From Diploscapter coronatus (Eukaryota > Nematoda > Chromadorea > Rhabditida > Rhabditidae): a stretch of 64,000 nt of DNA. Shown here piece by piece: positions 10,800 through 23,612 of this stretch; position 1 is the stretch's first letter, and each line of letters opens with the position of its first letter. The notes beneath the pieces are model-generated. The model made no database searches. It had not been told where the DNA came from and saw nothing but the letters and a program-made list of their open reading frames with translations. The stretch is from assembly GCA_964036155.1 (NCBI GenBank), contig OZ038423.1, forward strand, positions 16,569,249 to 16,633,248. The letters are read 5' to 3'. The position numbers and the translations under genes were made by a program.

Positions 10800-12954
10800 A
10801 TGAGTAACGATGTAGACTTGTTGGCGCACACAGTAATCATGCCCATTCTATTGGCTATTGGTAAATCTTTGCTTTCAAGGAGACGAATAATTCTCTGCAG
10901 AAACGAAGTCAATTATTGGCTTGTTTTTTACTGGCCAAATGCTCACGCATCTCGTGCAGTTCAAGTTGCATTACTCGGAACATCGGCTAATAATTTGATT
11001 GCAACAAATATGAGGACGAGAAGTGCAGAAAGGTGACTGGCACGGACTTCCCCGGGGAGATCAGGGAATGGCAAGTGGCCTCGTTTGAATGGAGTATTGC
11101 AGGGGGAAACCGCGCAAATAATAGTTCAAAAGAACTTCGTTTCTGCAGATAATGATGCAATAAATACATAAATGATGAAAGAGAATGGAAACTCAATATT
11201 ATAAATTCAGGGTTTTTCAATCAATGCTTGAATCTTTGCACGCTATTCAATCTACCTTCTGGGACATTTCCGTATCTAAAGGCATCGGCTATCGCTGATT
11301 TACTGTAAGTTAAAATTTGAATGAAGATTAAGCTTTTTTATTTTTTGTATAACTTCTTGTTTTTACTAGTGAAAATTCACCGTTTCCTAGTCCTAGGGAG
11401 GACTATCGTAAGAAATCCTTTGAAACCTATCCCTTGCATATTTTCTTTACAAATTTTTATCTTCGTCTATCTGCAGTTAACCAAAAATTTTGCTTTTGTG
11501 AGGTAGTATTATGATTATACTTCATTCTTGAGACCTACCCGTTTTTCTTGTCCGACAAAATTCTCCCTAGCTATGTTTTTTGTTTTCTTCAAATGATTCC
11601 TTATTTCGTTGAAGTTTTACACGAAAAATCGAAAAAAAAACTTTTTTATCTATGAAGGTCAACCTCTTCTTTTTCTTCTACTATGATTTCGTATGTCATT
11701 GAATATTCAAAACCATGCAATTTTTCAGGTCAATAATTTCACTGATTCCCTTTATTCTCCGCCATGCTGATTTGACCGATACTTCCTCTGAGTGGACAAT
11801 GTTTTATCATGCTCATTTCGAGCTATACTTCGTCAATTCACTAATCTCTGCGAGGTACTTATTTTTCTCTCCTTAAATCATAGATTTATCAATTCCAGTG
11901 CCTTATGCATTGTTGCAATGACAGCGGACCGTTTCTTCTCAGTCTGCTACCCTCTGCTGCGATTCCGTTCTTCTGAGAGCCGTTCTCGTCCGCTGCGAGT
12001 CATCGGCCTCCTTTTTTCAGCTGCATTCATTGTCTATTTTCCTTCAGTTTGGCAGAAGGAAATCGAGTTGGAGAAGTCCAAATCTCCCCGGTCTGATTGA
12101 GTTACGCGTGTTCAAAATGTTTATTCGTTCGTTTGCAGGAAAACCTGGAATATCACGGGGAACGATAGTTTGGAGAAGAGTCTCTCATTCAACATTTATC
12201 TCATATTTCGAGAGGTTTGCAACGTTTCACTCGAATGCAACTATCTAAAGTGTTGTTTGCAGATATTCTGTCGATGGGGTCCGGTAATTATATTGGTCAT
12301 CCTTAATGGAGCTATAGTTCGAAGTTTGCAACAGAGGAAGAACTGCAGTCTCCGGTAAATATCCATTTTTTGCGATGAAAAATGTTCAAACGCCATTTAT
12401 TTTCAAACAAAGTCAACATTTATACATAAAAATCTGATAATTCGACGAAATCCCATACAATAAATAGGAAAATCATTTGGAATTTTTAGAGTAAAACAGA
12501 AAAATTTATGTCAACTTTATTTCGATCTAGCATTACTCGATTTTAGTCGAACATTACGACCTCGTCCGCATGATCGTCATCGAACATGCTCCTTATTACT
12601 CGTGACATCAACAACTTTCGTACTTGCCAATCTGCCAGCCTCTATTCTTTCTCTTGTATTCTCCTTCCTATTTCACCACAATCATCCCGATTCCGCGTCC
12701 TGGCATTTATTCAGAGCTATAGCCAATTTATTACAGGTCACCAGGTATGTTTTGAATTTCACTTACGAAGGTAAACTTTTCCTTATAGTTATCTCTACAA
12801 CTTTTACCTGTACGCTCTCTGCTCATCAGAGTATCGAGCGGCGTTTCTTCGTCTGCTATCTTGCACGACCAAACAGGAATCCTCGAATCGTGCTAACTCT
12901 GACTCAGCTTCGCCCACACACAGACGTGACGCTCATAAAGACATTCACAAGTAG
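10800..12954 (+). CDS. Rhodopsin-family GPCR, FMRFamide-peptide-receptor-like
   Basis: Exons by phase: 10800-10860, 11211-11304, 11729-11854, 11899-12075, 12139-12214, 12263-12354, 12547-12744, 12789-12954 (TAG); 329 residues. Seven hydrophobic segments are present. Family marks are NxxxLxxL in TM1, YLKASAIADLL in TM2, SASALCIVAMTADRFFSVCY at the end of TM3 (DRF in place of DRY), LANLPAS in TM6, and SYLYNFYLYALCSSEYR in TM7, where NFYLY replaces NPxxY. These fit nematode FMRFamide/neuropeptide receptors rather than chemoreceptors of the str/srh type. There is a likely N-glycosylation site, NIT, in extracellular loop 2. The TM3/ECL2 disulfide cysteines are absent. The N-terminus before TM1 is only about 10 residues, so an upstream exon may be missing. 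The ATG lies 28 bases downstream of a TTTCAG acceptor at 10771, which may be a trans-splice or 5'UTR acceptor. The ligand cannot be deduced. Confidence 0.88.
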
Positions 12955-14050
12955 GAACAGATACTTTCATAATGTTTTACATTTACATTAGGACACAAAC
13001 ACAATAAGCTATTCAAGAAATAAGATTGTCTGGCCCAAAAAGTTCCTGATATTTGAGTTGTTAAGCGAATTAAAAAATTTATATTCAAAGATAGGAGGAA
13101 CTGGAGAGAAAACTTATCAGCGTTTTTACTTTAATCTCATGAGATACAAATATTCCTCGATAAGCTCAGGGAACGGAAATAATATTCCCATTTACCTTTC
13201 TGATCATTTGCACTTTTGAGATATAACCAGAAGGAAGGGAAGGGAGGGAAGGGGATATTTGGATCAACACTTGAAATGATGACAATGACGCAATGCAATA
13301 ACAATGCTGATCTATTGGAGATCATTGATTTGTTTGCAGAGAATCGTTGCCATTTGCTGCGGCTGTTTAACCTCAAATCCATTGTGATCGAGCAGTAAAT
13401 TCAAATTTAATTTGATAAACTCATTTACTGTGATCAAACTTTATTTATTCCTGTTCTATAAATATGATTTTGTGAAGAGAAAGATGATGATATATTAATA
13501 TTATTCATTCAAAGTAAGGAAGAAACTCGATCTGTATCAATAATTAGACATTTTTGTCGATTTTGATCTGTAAACGTATGAGGATCAACTTTCTCATGGA
13601 TGAATAATGTTGTTCTTCGAAGCTATTGGGATATTTTCATCATTTCAACGATCTTTCTCTCCACAACTCATAACAATAGCCTTTTCTTCAATAATCTCAT
13701 TCGATCGTTTTCGTCTCATCATTCACAATGCACATCATCTACTCACTTGACCGGTACGTGTATTTTTGAAAATAAAAGACAAATTCGTCTGTTATGGATT
13801 GCTTCTCTGCATTACCTACTGAATATCTATTGAAAACGGGCCACATTTGCATATTTTCCCTGATTCTCTCTATTCTCTTCTATGACCCATTGTCTTTTTC
13901 AACTTTCTAGATTATTCAACACGTGTATTACTCCATATTTACTCTATAATTCGCAATTTTTGTCTCAATATTTGACATTTTCTGTCCCAATCTAATAATA
14001 AAGAGCTTATGGTCTGCAATTCTGTAATTATTTGAAAGAATATCGACAGA
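12955..14050. other. Intergenic region between GPCR and SLC26 gene
   Basis: About 1.1 kb, AT-rich, without a recognised gene. It contains a G-rich run at 13237-13254. It should hold the GPCR 3'UTR and the promoter of the SLC26 gene. Confidence 0.6.
13237..13254 (+). other. G-quadruplex-type G tract
   Basis: Reads GGGAAGGGAGGGAAGGGG: four G-runs of at least 3 with loops of 1-2 bases, in otherwise AT-rich DNA. Confidence 0.6.
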
Positions 14051-17000
14051 ATGAGTGACGAAAAGAGGAGCAGTATCAAGGAAAAGGAGAAGGAGCAGCC
14101 GAAACGAATGAGCATAGTTGAAGTGGCTGGAGGAAGTGAGAAGAACAAGCGCAAGGATTCGATAGTCGAAATGAGTGGAAGAACCAGGAAGCCGATGAAT
14201 CAACTCGAATTCGACAAGGAATTTGTCTATGAAAAACCCGAGGAAGAAGATGAATTTGCGAAAGCTGCAAAGAAGTTTCTTAGAAGGTTTGAAAGTCGCG
14301 CCCGTCATTTTTAGCAATAGTCGCTTTAGTTATTATGAGCCATTCACTTCTCTACCTCGTTTCAAAGTAGCATTATTTGACTGGATCCCGATTCTGAAGT
14401 GGCTGCCTCAATACAATTGGAAGGACGATATTCTCTATGATTTGATGGGAGGTCTGACGGTTGGCGTGATGCATGTCCCGCAAGGTTGGTCAAATCAGTC
14501 TCGAAAACGTATCTTAATCGAAACACTCTAGGAATTGCATATGCAATGTTAGCGAAACAAAGTGCTGTCGTTGGGTTGTACACAAGTTTGTGGCCTTCTT
14601 TATTTTATATGTTCTTTGGCACCTCACGACATAATTCATTGGGTAATTTCGTAAATCTATGCTCCCATGTAATTCTTTCTGCAGGCTCATTTGCCGTGGT
14701 CAGTCTGATGACAGGACTAGCTGTGAGCGATATGCTTGAAAAAGATCCATCATTGTCGCCAGTTCTGATCTCGACTTCATTGACTCTTCTAATCGGGATA
14801 ATCGAGGTATTGGATTAGCGCTACTTCGAAAGTTTCATTTTTGCCTATTGTTTACCAATTTCCGTTCTGTTTTCGAAAATTTCAATGAAACTATTCCCAG
14901 CAAAGGTGCGTGAAGTTGTGATGTCGAAGTTTCAATTTTAAAAAAATTGGAGCCAAAGTTTGTGCACCCCTGACCCCACTTCGTTTGTTTCGAAAAATCA
15001 TTTCTGTAAAGGCTTGACTATATCTCCGAAAATAACGATTCATCGATGATTTTAGCTCTTGCTTGCATTCTTTAAGCTGTCATTCCTCACAACGTACTTC
15101 TCGGATCAGGTAAAATCTGATAAGTGTTTTGTCAATTATTTAACGCTATCAGGTTGTGTCTGGATTCACGACAGCAGCTTCTTGTCACGTCTTCTCATCA
15201 CAGTTGAATGATTTATTCGGCTATCGATCGCTGCCAAGTAGAAGTGGGCCATTCAATTTACCACTTGTAAGTGTTGCATTGCATGATGATAAAAGCAAGT
15301 ATACTGGCTCCTATCGCATTTTTAGCGGATCGGACCGGATTGGGGCTTTTGAATTGCATTATCGGATCGGATCGTAAATTTCCCGATTCGACAACAAGCC
15401 TGTATAAAAATCATGTTTCATTTAGCATCTGTATGATATAGTTGTATCAATTCCCCAGCTACACGGCCCAACTTTCTTCTTGTTTGTTTCTGTGATGATT
15501 TTCCTTATTATCACGAAGGATTATGTTGCTCCACAAATGAAGAAGTACATCTCGTTCCCGATTCCTTTCGAACTCATGGTGGTTAGTTATTATTTTTCTT
15601 TCTAGTTGAATTTATGTTGAATTCAAGGTGATTTTATCGACGATAGTCTCATATGCCTTTTCTCTTCATGAAAATTATGGTGTTAGAATTGTGGATCATA
15701 TTCCTGTCGGGTAAAGTGCACTATGAACTGAGTTTGTCCAACAAATCGTTTCAGTCTCCCGTCAATGTCCGTTCCGTCTCTTGGCCTGTTTCCAAAGCTC
15801 ATTACTGATGCCCTCGGTATAGCTATCATAGTTGTAGCAATTCACGTATCGCTGGCGAAAATGTTTGCGAAGAAGTTGAGTTATGAAGTCGAAGCTGGGC
15901 AGGTCTTATCGATATTCGCCTTTTATATTTTTGATATTATTTTGTAGGAATTATTCGCTCTTGGAATTTCAACAGCGGGATCTTCGTTCTTTTCGGTTTA
16001 TCCTGCAGCTGCTTCTCTCGGTCGTACGATCGTTAACGTTGAAACTGGAACTAGAACTCAGGTTTTAGAAAAAAAAAGAAATTAATGAAACGATACGTGA
16101 TAAAAATTTCAGTTATCAACAATATTCTCTTCAATTCTAGTTCTATCCGTTTTGCTATTCTTCGGAAGATTCCTCTTCGCACTGCCGCTTGTATATCATG
16201 CTTTTACAGAAGTGATTTATCATATTCATTTCCAGTGTGTTCTGTCAGCGATAATCATCTGCGCACTTCGTGGAATGGCGCAGAAACTCACTGATCTTCG
16301 AACGCTCTGGCCCGTATCCAAAATCGATTTTGTAGGACGTTTTCTATTACTTACCAAAAATGATTTACTGAGTTCGTAAATGCTAGTTTAGTTAGCTCAT
16401 AATATTTAGAGCATCTGGCTGATGGCTTTCTTGTCAACACTTCTGATCAATGTGACAGAAGGACTAATTGTGTCCATTCTCTACGCTCTCTTCACGACAA
16501 TCGCTCGAGAGCAGTGGTAAATTTGAGATTTTCATCAACAGATTGGTTGATTCATGAAATATTTACCAGGCCTCGTTGGCATTTGTTGGGGAATGTTGGA
16601 GGTACTGAGTTTAGAGATTCAGAACGATATCGAGAAGTTCACTTCTTCAGTGTATGAAAAATGCTCCTGAATTTTAAATTATCAGAAATTCTTCTTCAGG
16701 GAGTTTGTATTTTCCGTTTCGATTCACCGCTTCTATTTACAAATGTCGAAAGGTAACAGTTGTATCATCAATCTGGGAAGGAAGATTAATGAATTTTGGC
16801 GTAATTTCCAGATTCAAGCAGAGCGTCAACAAAGCTTATCGAGAATGGGAAAAATCACATGAATTCTACGTTTTACGGAAGGAAAGGTCTGCTCTGTTGA
16901 ATTGGGAAGAATATGAAAACACATTGCATCACTATATGGAAAGTCATTCGGTGAGAGCTATTGTAATTATCGTAACAATGTAAGCGTGTAATTCTTGCTT

Positions 17001-18413
17001 TAAAATGATGAAAACAAATTTCATAAATCTGTTCTCATCTGAACTGTCCGTAGTTTCGATTCCGAAACGACAATTTTAATTTGAAGGCACTTTTAAATCT
17101 CGGAAGTGCTAATTCCAATGCCGATCTATTAAAAAATCGATTCCTTTTCTAAAATTAAATCATCGGTATTCGGGATTTCAATTAAAAAGGATTCGAACTC
17201 TAAATCGAAATCGGATTCGAAACTGAAAGCCTATTCGAGCCCGGAATTGAAAATGAAATTTCCATAATCCCTGAGTCGGAATCGAAAATTAAAATCGACA
17301 AATCGTTCATCTTTTTTTACTTTGGTCGGCTTTAATGAATCTAGATATTTTCTAAATGCTAAATACATCACTTCTTGCGACTTTTCCGTGGCATAATTTA
17401 AAAAACAAATTTCAATCTTCGAGAGATAAAAAAAATCTTAAAATTTCAACCAAAGTAACTCCTGAATCGGAATTCTGAGCATTCTTGATTCAAACCCTGA
17501 GAAACCCTCTGAACACAATCTATAGCTTATTATTTTGTATTTAAAAATCGATTTAGCACGAGAATGGACCATCACAAGCAGACCCAGACGTAATGTTGTC
17601 TCGTCATTTCATAATTGACTGCTCCGGTTTCACATTCGTCGATTACATGGGAGTTAGTGCCCTGAAGGAGGTAATTCATCACATCTTTCAGATTTGTAAT
17701 GCGTTGTTATGAAATATTGGTCAGAGTCACTTCTCTACCTCTTAACATTTCAATATAACTCGATGACTCATTATGTTTGAAGTTGTTCTTGTTCGTAATT
17801 TGGAAATGTTACTTCCTCAAGATAAAATCGAATGACAAACATTACACATTTTCAAATATTCGTCAAGGATTATCAAGAAATTTGTTTGGATTATGCTATG
17901 AATTTTTTGAGATCGTAGAACGACAACGAAGCTAGAGATTTGTTGATAATGATAAGAAAGAAAATGAAATCTCGTGCCATGAAATAGTTTCATGCTCCAA
18001 GTTAAAAAGACGATTATTTTACGGTTCAAATGAAACCTAAATGAATATCGGAATGAAAAATGGCTTCGATGACTATATTGTTTAGGTGTATTCCGACATG
18101 AGGAACCGAGGAATTCTAGTCTACTTTGCTGCAGCCAAAGGTGTAAACAATAATAATTTGTTATTGATTGGCTGATAATAATTCATCAATTACTGAATTT
18201 CTAGCTGCCGTCCGAGACTTATTCGAATCTAGTGGATTTTATTCTTTCGTAGCTAAAGAAAACTTTTATCCGACAATTCGAGATGCGGTTGCCATTGCTA
18301 AGGAACGACAGAATGAGTTAGTATATGAAAGCCTCTTTTTTGTAAGGATCGAGCATAGAGCAAAGAGGGGTGACAAGATTTTTCGAACAGATCCTAGAGA
18401 CCTTATTACCTAG
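14051..18413 (+). CDS. SLC26/SulP anion transporter with STAS domain
   Basis: Nineteen exons join in phase: 14051-14286, 14330-14484, 14532-14642, 14685-14806, 15056-15109, 15153-15266, 15426-15581, 15628-15710, 15755-15902, 15948-16061, 16113-16190, 16236-16331, 16410-16516, 16570-16651, 16700-16752, 16812-16950, 17557-17670, 18086-18140, 18205-18413; about 741 residues. It is a plasma-membrane anion transporter or exchanger (sulfate, chloride, bicarbonate or oxalate type). After a charged ~78-residue N-terminus come the SLC26 signatures: DLMGGLTVGVMHVPQGIAYA, LAKQSAVVGLYTS, FGTSRHNSLGSFAV, SDQVVSGFTTAAS, and PAAASLGRTIVNVETGTRTQ. The STAS domain near residues 530-715 has HFIIDCSGFTFVDYMGVSAL and LFESSGF. 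The C-terminus after ERQNE is uncertain, because a GTAAGG donor at 18343 could lead to another exon. Confidence 0.93.
15300..15400. repeat. Degenerate CGGATCGG-type repeat in SLC26 intron
   Basis: Contains GCGGATCGGACCGGATTGGG and, 36 bases later, CGGATCGGATCG, inside the intron 15267-15425. It resembles the GGATTCGGAATCG-type tract at 17040-17330. Confidence 0.5.
17040..17330. repeat. Degenerate minisatellite in SLC26 intron 16
   Basis: Dispersed imperfect units such as TCGAAATCGGATTCGAAACT, TTCGAGCCCGGAATTG and GAGTCGGAATCGAAA recur through this long intron (16951-17556). The same style appears at 24630-24760. Confidence 0.5.
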
Positions 18414-21400
18414 GTTTTCAGGTCTCTATGATTTATTTTAAAAATCTTACCACTCCATGCTAAAATCTTATAGAGGCCTCATATAAGATGTTTAGTATAA
18501 TCTTGAGTTTTCATCACATGCTCATAATTTGAATGCTTGTGACATTCCATCTGCTGCTATTCAAAACTGTTGCAATTTTCTAAAAATTTTCTTAGATTTG
18601 ACACAAAAAGTGGTCTTCAGACTCGGTCAGCCTCAGATCAAATACGAAAAAGAACACGATCGACTGAGCGAGATAATCTCTTCCCAACCGATGCATTGAA
18701 ACATTGGAATGGAGAATGGAAAATGGAGAGAGGAGAAGGGCAACTGATAAATGATTGGACCTGATTGTGAACAGGAAGAGGGAAAAAGAAATGATAACAA
18801 ATGTGAGCCCCTTCTCTCTGTGTCTATCCTTCTGTCTGTCTGTCTCTGTTTGTTGTGATATATCGATCAGGTGCTTGATTTGTTGCTGTTGCTTTCACAT
18901 TGTATCCACTTACTGTGACAATAGATTGTTTATTATTAAATTATAGATTAGGAGAAATTACACAATGACAGCAAATTGAACAAATCGTTTAATGAGTGTT
19001 TATCTGAAGTTTGACCAAATCATGGTTATAATCTTACATAAGAAATGGCACAAATAAAAACAATTACGGATGAGAAACTAAATTGGTCTATGGAGGGGAA
19101 AGGGAAAGAAGATATCGAGCAAAACTTATAAACCGTTGAGCTTTCAAAATCTTCTTCACTGCTAGATTTTAGCAATTCTTCATCTTTTAATGGAAAGAGT
19201 AAAGGATTTACTAACATTTAGCAATAAATCAGATTTCGAACTATTCCGATGAATGAATCTTGCTCGATAATAAGGATAGGCTTGAAAGAGTTGAGATGAA
19301 GTCGAGCAATGATTGAGATGTCTCGAAGATGTCATGAGAGTAACTGAGAAATGTCTGAATGAGAACATGGAAATTAAAAGAGAACAGAACGCGAACGTTG
19401 AACAACAATTCGAAAATCGACAACACAAGCAATGAGATGATCATGGATAGAGATAATCATTAATAAAGATATATTTCTATGTTAATCTGGTTTGAGTTTG
19501 AATGATTGAAAACTACGCTGCAAATTAAGTGATTCCTGAAAACCAATCGTTCCGAGATCAGACCCAGACTGGCAAAATTCGGTCACGAAATATTGTTGAA
19601 GCAAACCGCATTATATGGCAGCTTGATTGATTTCAATTTTCGAATCGAATTTTATCAAGTCTGATCAACTTACTTCATGGAATGTCGTAATCAAGGAATC
19701 ATTTTCTAATTACCTTGATTTGCCTCGTGGTTTTCATGTAATTTGTACGCGAAACGACACACATACGGACTCAGTTCAACTAGCTAATGATGATTAGAGG
19801 AACGAGAGAAACAGCATGAGAAAAGGAAGGGAAGGGAGAAGAGAGAGAGAGAACATGAATAATCACAATGATCGAATTGAAGAATCGCGCGGGGAAAAAC
19901 CGAGAACAACAATCACAGGAAATCTAACATTTGTATAGAAGAAAGGAAATTAGATAGATTAGCCGATTCTGAATGGGGGCAATTAGACTATAATTAACAT
20001 ATGATTAAATAGATAATTAATAGAGTAGTCTATGAAATAATGGAATATATAATGAGTGGACAAAAATGGGGCTCCTTCGAAGGATGATTGATCGACGACA
20101 GAATCCAAGGGCAACACGGGAGATCAACGGATCAATGTTGTAGATGAAATCATCCAAGTCTGAGCGAGTCAGCGAGTCAGGTACAAGGGCAAGTCAAGAT
20201 AGGGGAGGGGAGGGGAGGGGACGAGAAAAACATGGGGAGCCATCCGGTGTCGGTGTGATCAGCTATTAACGCTGAAAACATCATACATTAATTTTGTCGT
20301 CTGGTAAATAATCCATAGACCGATTTGAGCTAACTGGAACCGATCAATTTTACACGTGTAGCTTAGTGGAATTTGATAGAAAAACTTCCTGGCAGAACAA
20401 TCGTAATTTACCAAGTAGCGATTACAGTTTTATGAAATTCAGGAAGTTTCAGTAAGACGTGTTTTGAAATTCCAAGGTTTTATGGAAAAGTGCGACTTTC
20501 TCTAGAAATGGTTTCACAATTGAGTCATAGTCACATTGACTCCGAGTGGATCGATTGCAGTTTGGTTTTGACTGAGCAGCTCTTTTCAAAGAGCATAGAG
20601 CTGTGTCTGCTCAAATAAGACACAGACAGGACAGGTCGAACTCCCAACTTACCTCATTGTTACTGAATCTGAGAGCAAGATGAAGGAGACCAGTGGAAGA
20701 GATGAGAGACTGGAGAAATAGTGACAGAATATGGAGAGGACAGGCAGAGACGCAGCGAGGTCTTGGATGTCACATCTAAAACTGATGATATTAGACTGAT
20801 TTGACTGATTCGATTGACTATAATTGCTGATATGAGATAAGGGTATAGGTAATCAGGTCGAATGAAGGAATGGAAAATGGATGAAAGGAATGAATGACAG
20901 GAAGGAGACAGGCAGAATGGGGGAACGTGGAAGAATGAGAGCAGAGGGGGAATTGTCGAGATGATAGATACAAAACTGTCGATAATTGGGAATTGGGAAA
21001 AGAAGAACGAAACAAAGAGTGGAGGGGATGATAAGAGGAGAGAGGAGAGGCTCGACAAAGAGGGGAGACAGAGAGAGAGGGAGGGCTGCTGAATCGCTGA
21101 ATGCTGTGTAAGCTCTGCTGCAATGTGTCGATGTTGAATTCTCTTCAATTTGCACTCTCTTTCAAACAGACTCTGTCTGTCTTCACTCATTCATCCCTCT
21201 TAACAGGGTAAATGACAGACATGCAGAGGAGAGGGGACAAAAAACACAGAAAGGCAGACAATCACAATCATCAGGCAGGAAAGAAGCAATGCACTGCCGT
21301 TCGTAATGCGAGAGGATGCAGGGGAACATTGGTCAAACATGGCATCGAAAAGAAAGGAAAGAAATTCAAGAGAATATGTACAATAGGAGTTGATCAAATA

Positions 21401-23612
21401 ATCATGTTATACGAGGTTTATGACGTTTCAGAGAAAAAATCTCACGCATGTGCTATCCAAATGTGATTTTGTCTAGCTATTAAAAATGGTGCAATGAAGC
21501 AACAGCTATGTGCAACATAAACTATGGAGTAAATTCTTCTCTGTAACTGCGCAAGGATTATTTTAGGAAGGTATGTCTGAAAGTGAATTCGTGGAAAGCG
21601 AGGAGAACTCAGTGCGTCAGCCAGAATAAAAATATCGTCAAGGGACTTTTCTCGGAGATGCGAGGCGATGAAATGCATTGTATGGGGAACGAAGAACTGT
21701 GAAATCGACACTGAAATGAGACAGAGGAAAGGAGAAGGGAAATTCGAGAGAGGCAGGGGGAAGCGAAAGGGGAAGGTAAGGGAATGCATGACTGACAGCA
21801 ACTCGATAGATACACAGGCAGACAAGGACTAATCACACAAGGTCAATAACACAACTGATACATACTGATAGTAGGCTGATTGACTGGTTGATAGGGAAGC
21901 AAAAGAGGTTGCAGCTCGACAAATTGACAGACTGTGTGAGCTGACTGACGTGCCATTCCATAGAAAGGCAGGACAACTGAGGCAGAGGCAGAGGCAGGAA
22001 TGGAATGGAGAATGGAGCGGGGGCAGATGGGTGGAAAGAGGAAAGGGAGAGGAGAGACAGGGCAAAATCAACAGCATATTGACAATTGACTCGATCGATC
22101 AGGACAGAGAAGCAAAGAAGACGAGAATTGAGAACGAGAGAAGGGGACAGATAATGAAATGTGAGGGAGAGCAGAGAAGCGAGAAGCAGAGAGAGAGGCG
22201 TGATAATTGGGCAGAGACAAATTGGGAGAACTGACAGATTAGGGCAACTTGAATGCTATAACTGAAAGTGGAGGAGATGAAAGAGAGATGGTCCACAAAG
22301 ATATAGAGGGGAAAACTTACGCGAATGTCTATCCTCGATTCTCGATTTTCGAGACTGTCTGTTGAATTAGATTCTCTTCCAGATAGATTCCATTCCGAGC
22401 CACACCACGCTCACAGAGAGACACGGATTGGGTGGTTGAAAGACATCGAAGATGAGATATTTGGCATAATACTTGAAAGACGACACGGGAGGAATGTTAT
22501 GAATTCTGAAAACAGCGTCTTTTAACGAAGTCAATATTTTTCTACTTTTTAATTATGGACAGATTTTTTTCGGAAATTTAATCAGCTTCTATAATTCTTA
22601 TAGGTGAACTTCGAGACAATATTCTTAGTTTCTTATAAAGTTTTAGGCTCTTATAATAGGTTTCAAAATAATTATGTCTAGAAGAATGCGCCTATTCTGT
22701 TCATGTCATCCTTTATTGTCAGATATGCTGCATTAAAACATTCATTCGTTCATTCATTCATTCCTACCACTTTACAGTTGCTTTTGCCCTTTGGAGAATC
22801 GAGAATGAAGGGGGAGAGAATCGAGAGACAAATTTGGGCGTTTCCCTTTGTTGGTTGAACTCACCAACTTGCCTGCCAACTTGTTATAATAAATTGAACA
22901 AACTGTACGAACAGGAATGAATTATTACTGATGAATGGTTGAAACATAATGCAGCATTAGCCTGATTTTGTTCTGATTGGATTTTGATAACTTAGAAATT
23001 GCCTACAAGGAGAGCTCATCCAATTTCATACCGCTTTTTGACCAACTTTTTCACCAATAGGGGTTTCAGATGTCCTAATCACGAGTCTGAAGCCGAAAAG
23101 TACAACCGTAATCTTTCTGTCTTTGGATATCTAGAGTTTCAGATTCTCATTATCAGAACATCTGAATATCCCACTGGTTAAAAGCTGATCAAAAGCTACA
23201 TAGCATTAGGTGAGCTCTCATTGTGAGCTTCAATCTGCCATAAATTTTTAGACCATTAGCTGCTCGGAAGAAGGATAGCTCTTTTTCTCTCACTCTCTCT
23301 CTAGTGATTTATATTGAACCTACAAATTTTCAAACAACGATTATTCTGGCTAACCTTTGGATAAATTATGTACAGACTCGGTCACGTCGACCTGCGTAGT
23401 TGAAGAAGAATGAAAGACGTTGAAATTGGCTGTGAAAGAGCGATAAAAGGAGTGAGTTGTACGGGTTGAAAGCGAGGAGACGAATTGAAAGACGGTCGGA
23501 GTACGGCACAAATCAACTAGACTATTGAACGATAAATATGGTAATGAATGATAAGTCTAGTGGATAAGATGTAACTGAACCAAGGAAGGGGTATTTATAG
23601 GGAAAAGGGGGA
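18414..23612. other. Intergenic, strongly purine-rich on + strand
   Basis: No exon chain was recognised between the SLC26 stop and the zinc-finger gene stop. From about 19800 to 22300 the + strand is dominated by GA/GGA runs and ACTGACTGA-like words. Long minus-strand ORFs here (for example 20660-21190) are Ser/Pro/Leu/Phe-rich artefacts of that bias. Short tandem words include CTGTCTGTCTGTCT near 18832 and CATTCATTCGTTCATTCATT near 22739. Confidence 0.6.
20202..20220 (+). other. G-quadruplex-type G tract (G4 x4)
   Basis: Reads GGGGAGGGGAGGGGAGGGG: four runs of four G separated by single A, flanked by AT-richer DNA. Confidence 0.75.

Noticed and set aside
20660..21190. 176-codon minus-strand ORF with overlapping ORFs in other frames
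   Set aside because: Several frames are open at once, as expected from pyrimidine-rich DNA; not a gene-specific signal.
22325..22525. 66-codon plus ORF downstream of the purine-rich tract
   Set aside because: No homology impression, no splice partners, and it is in intergenic DNA.
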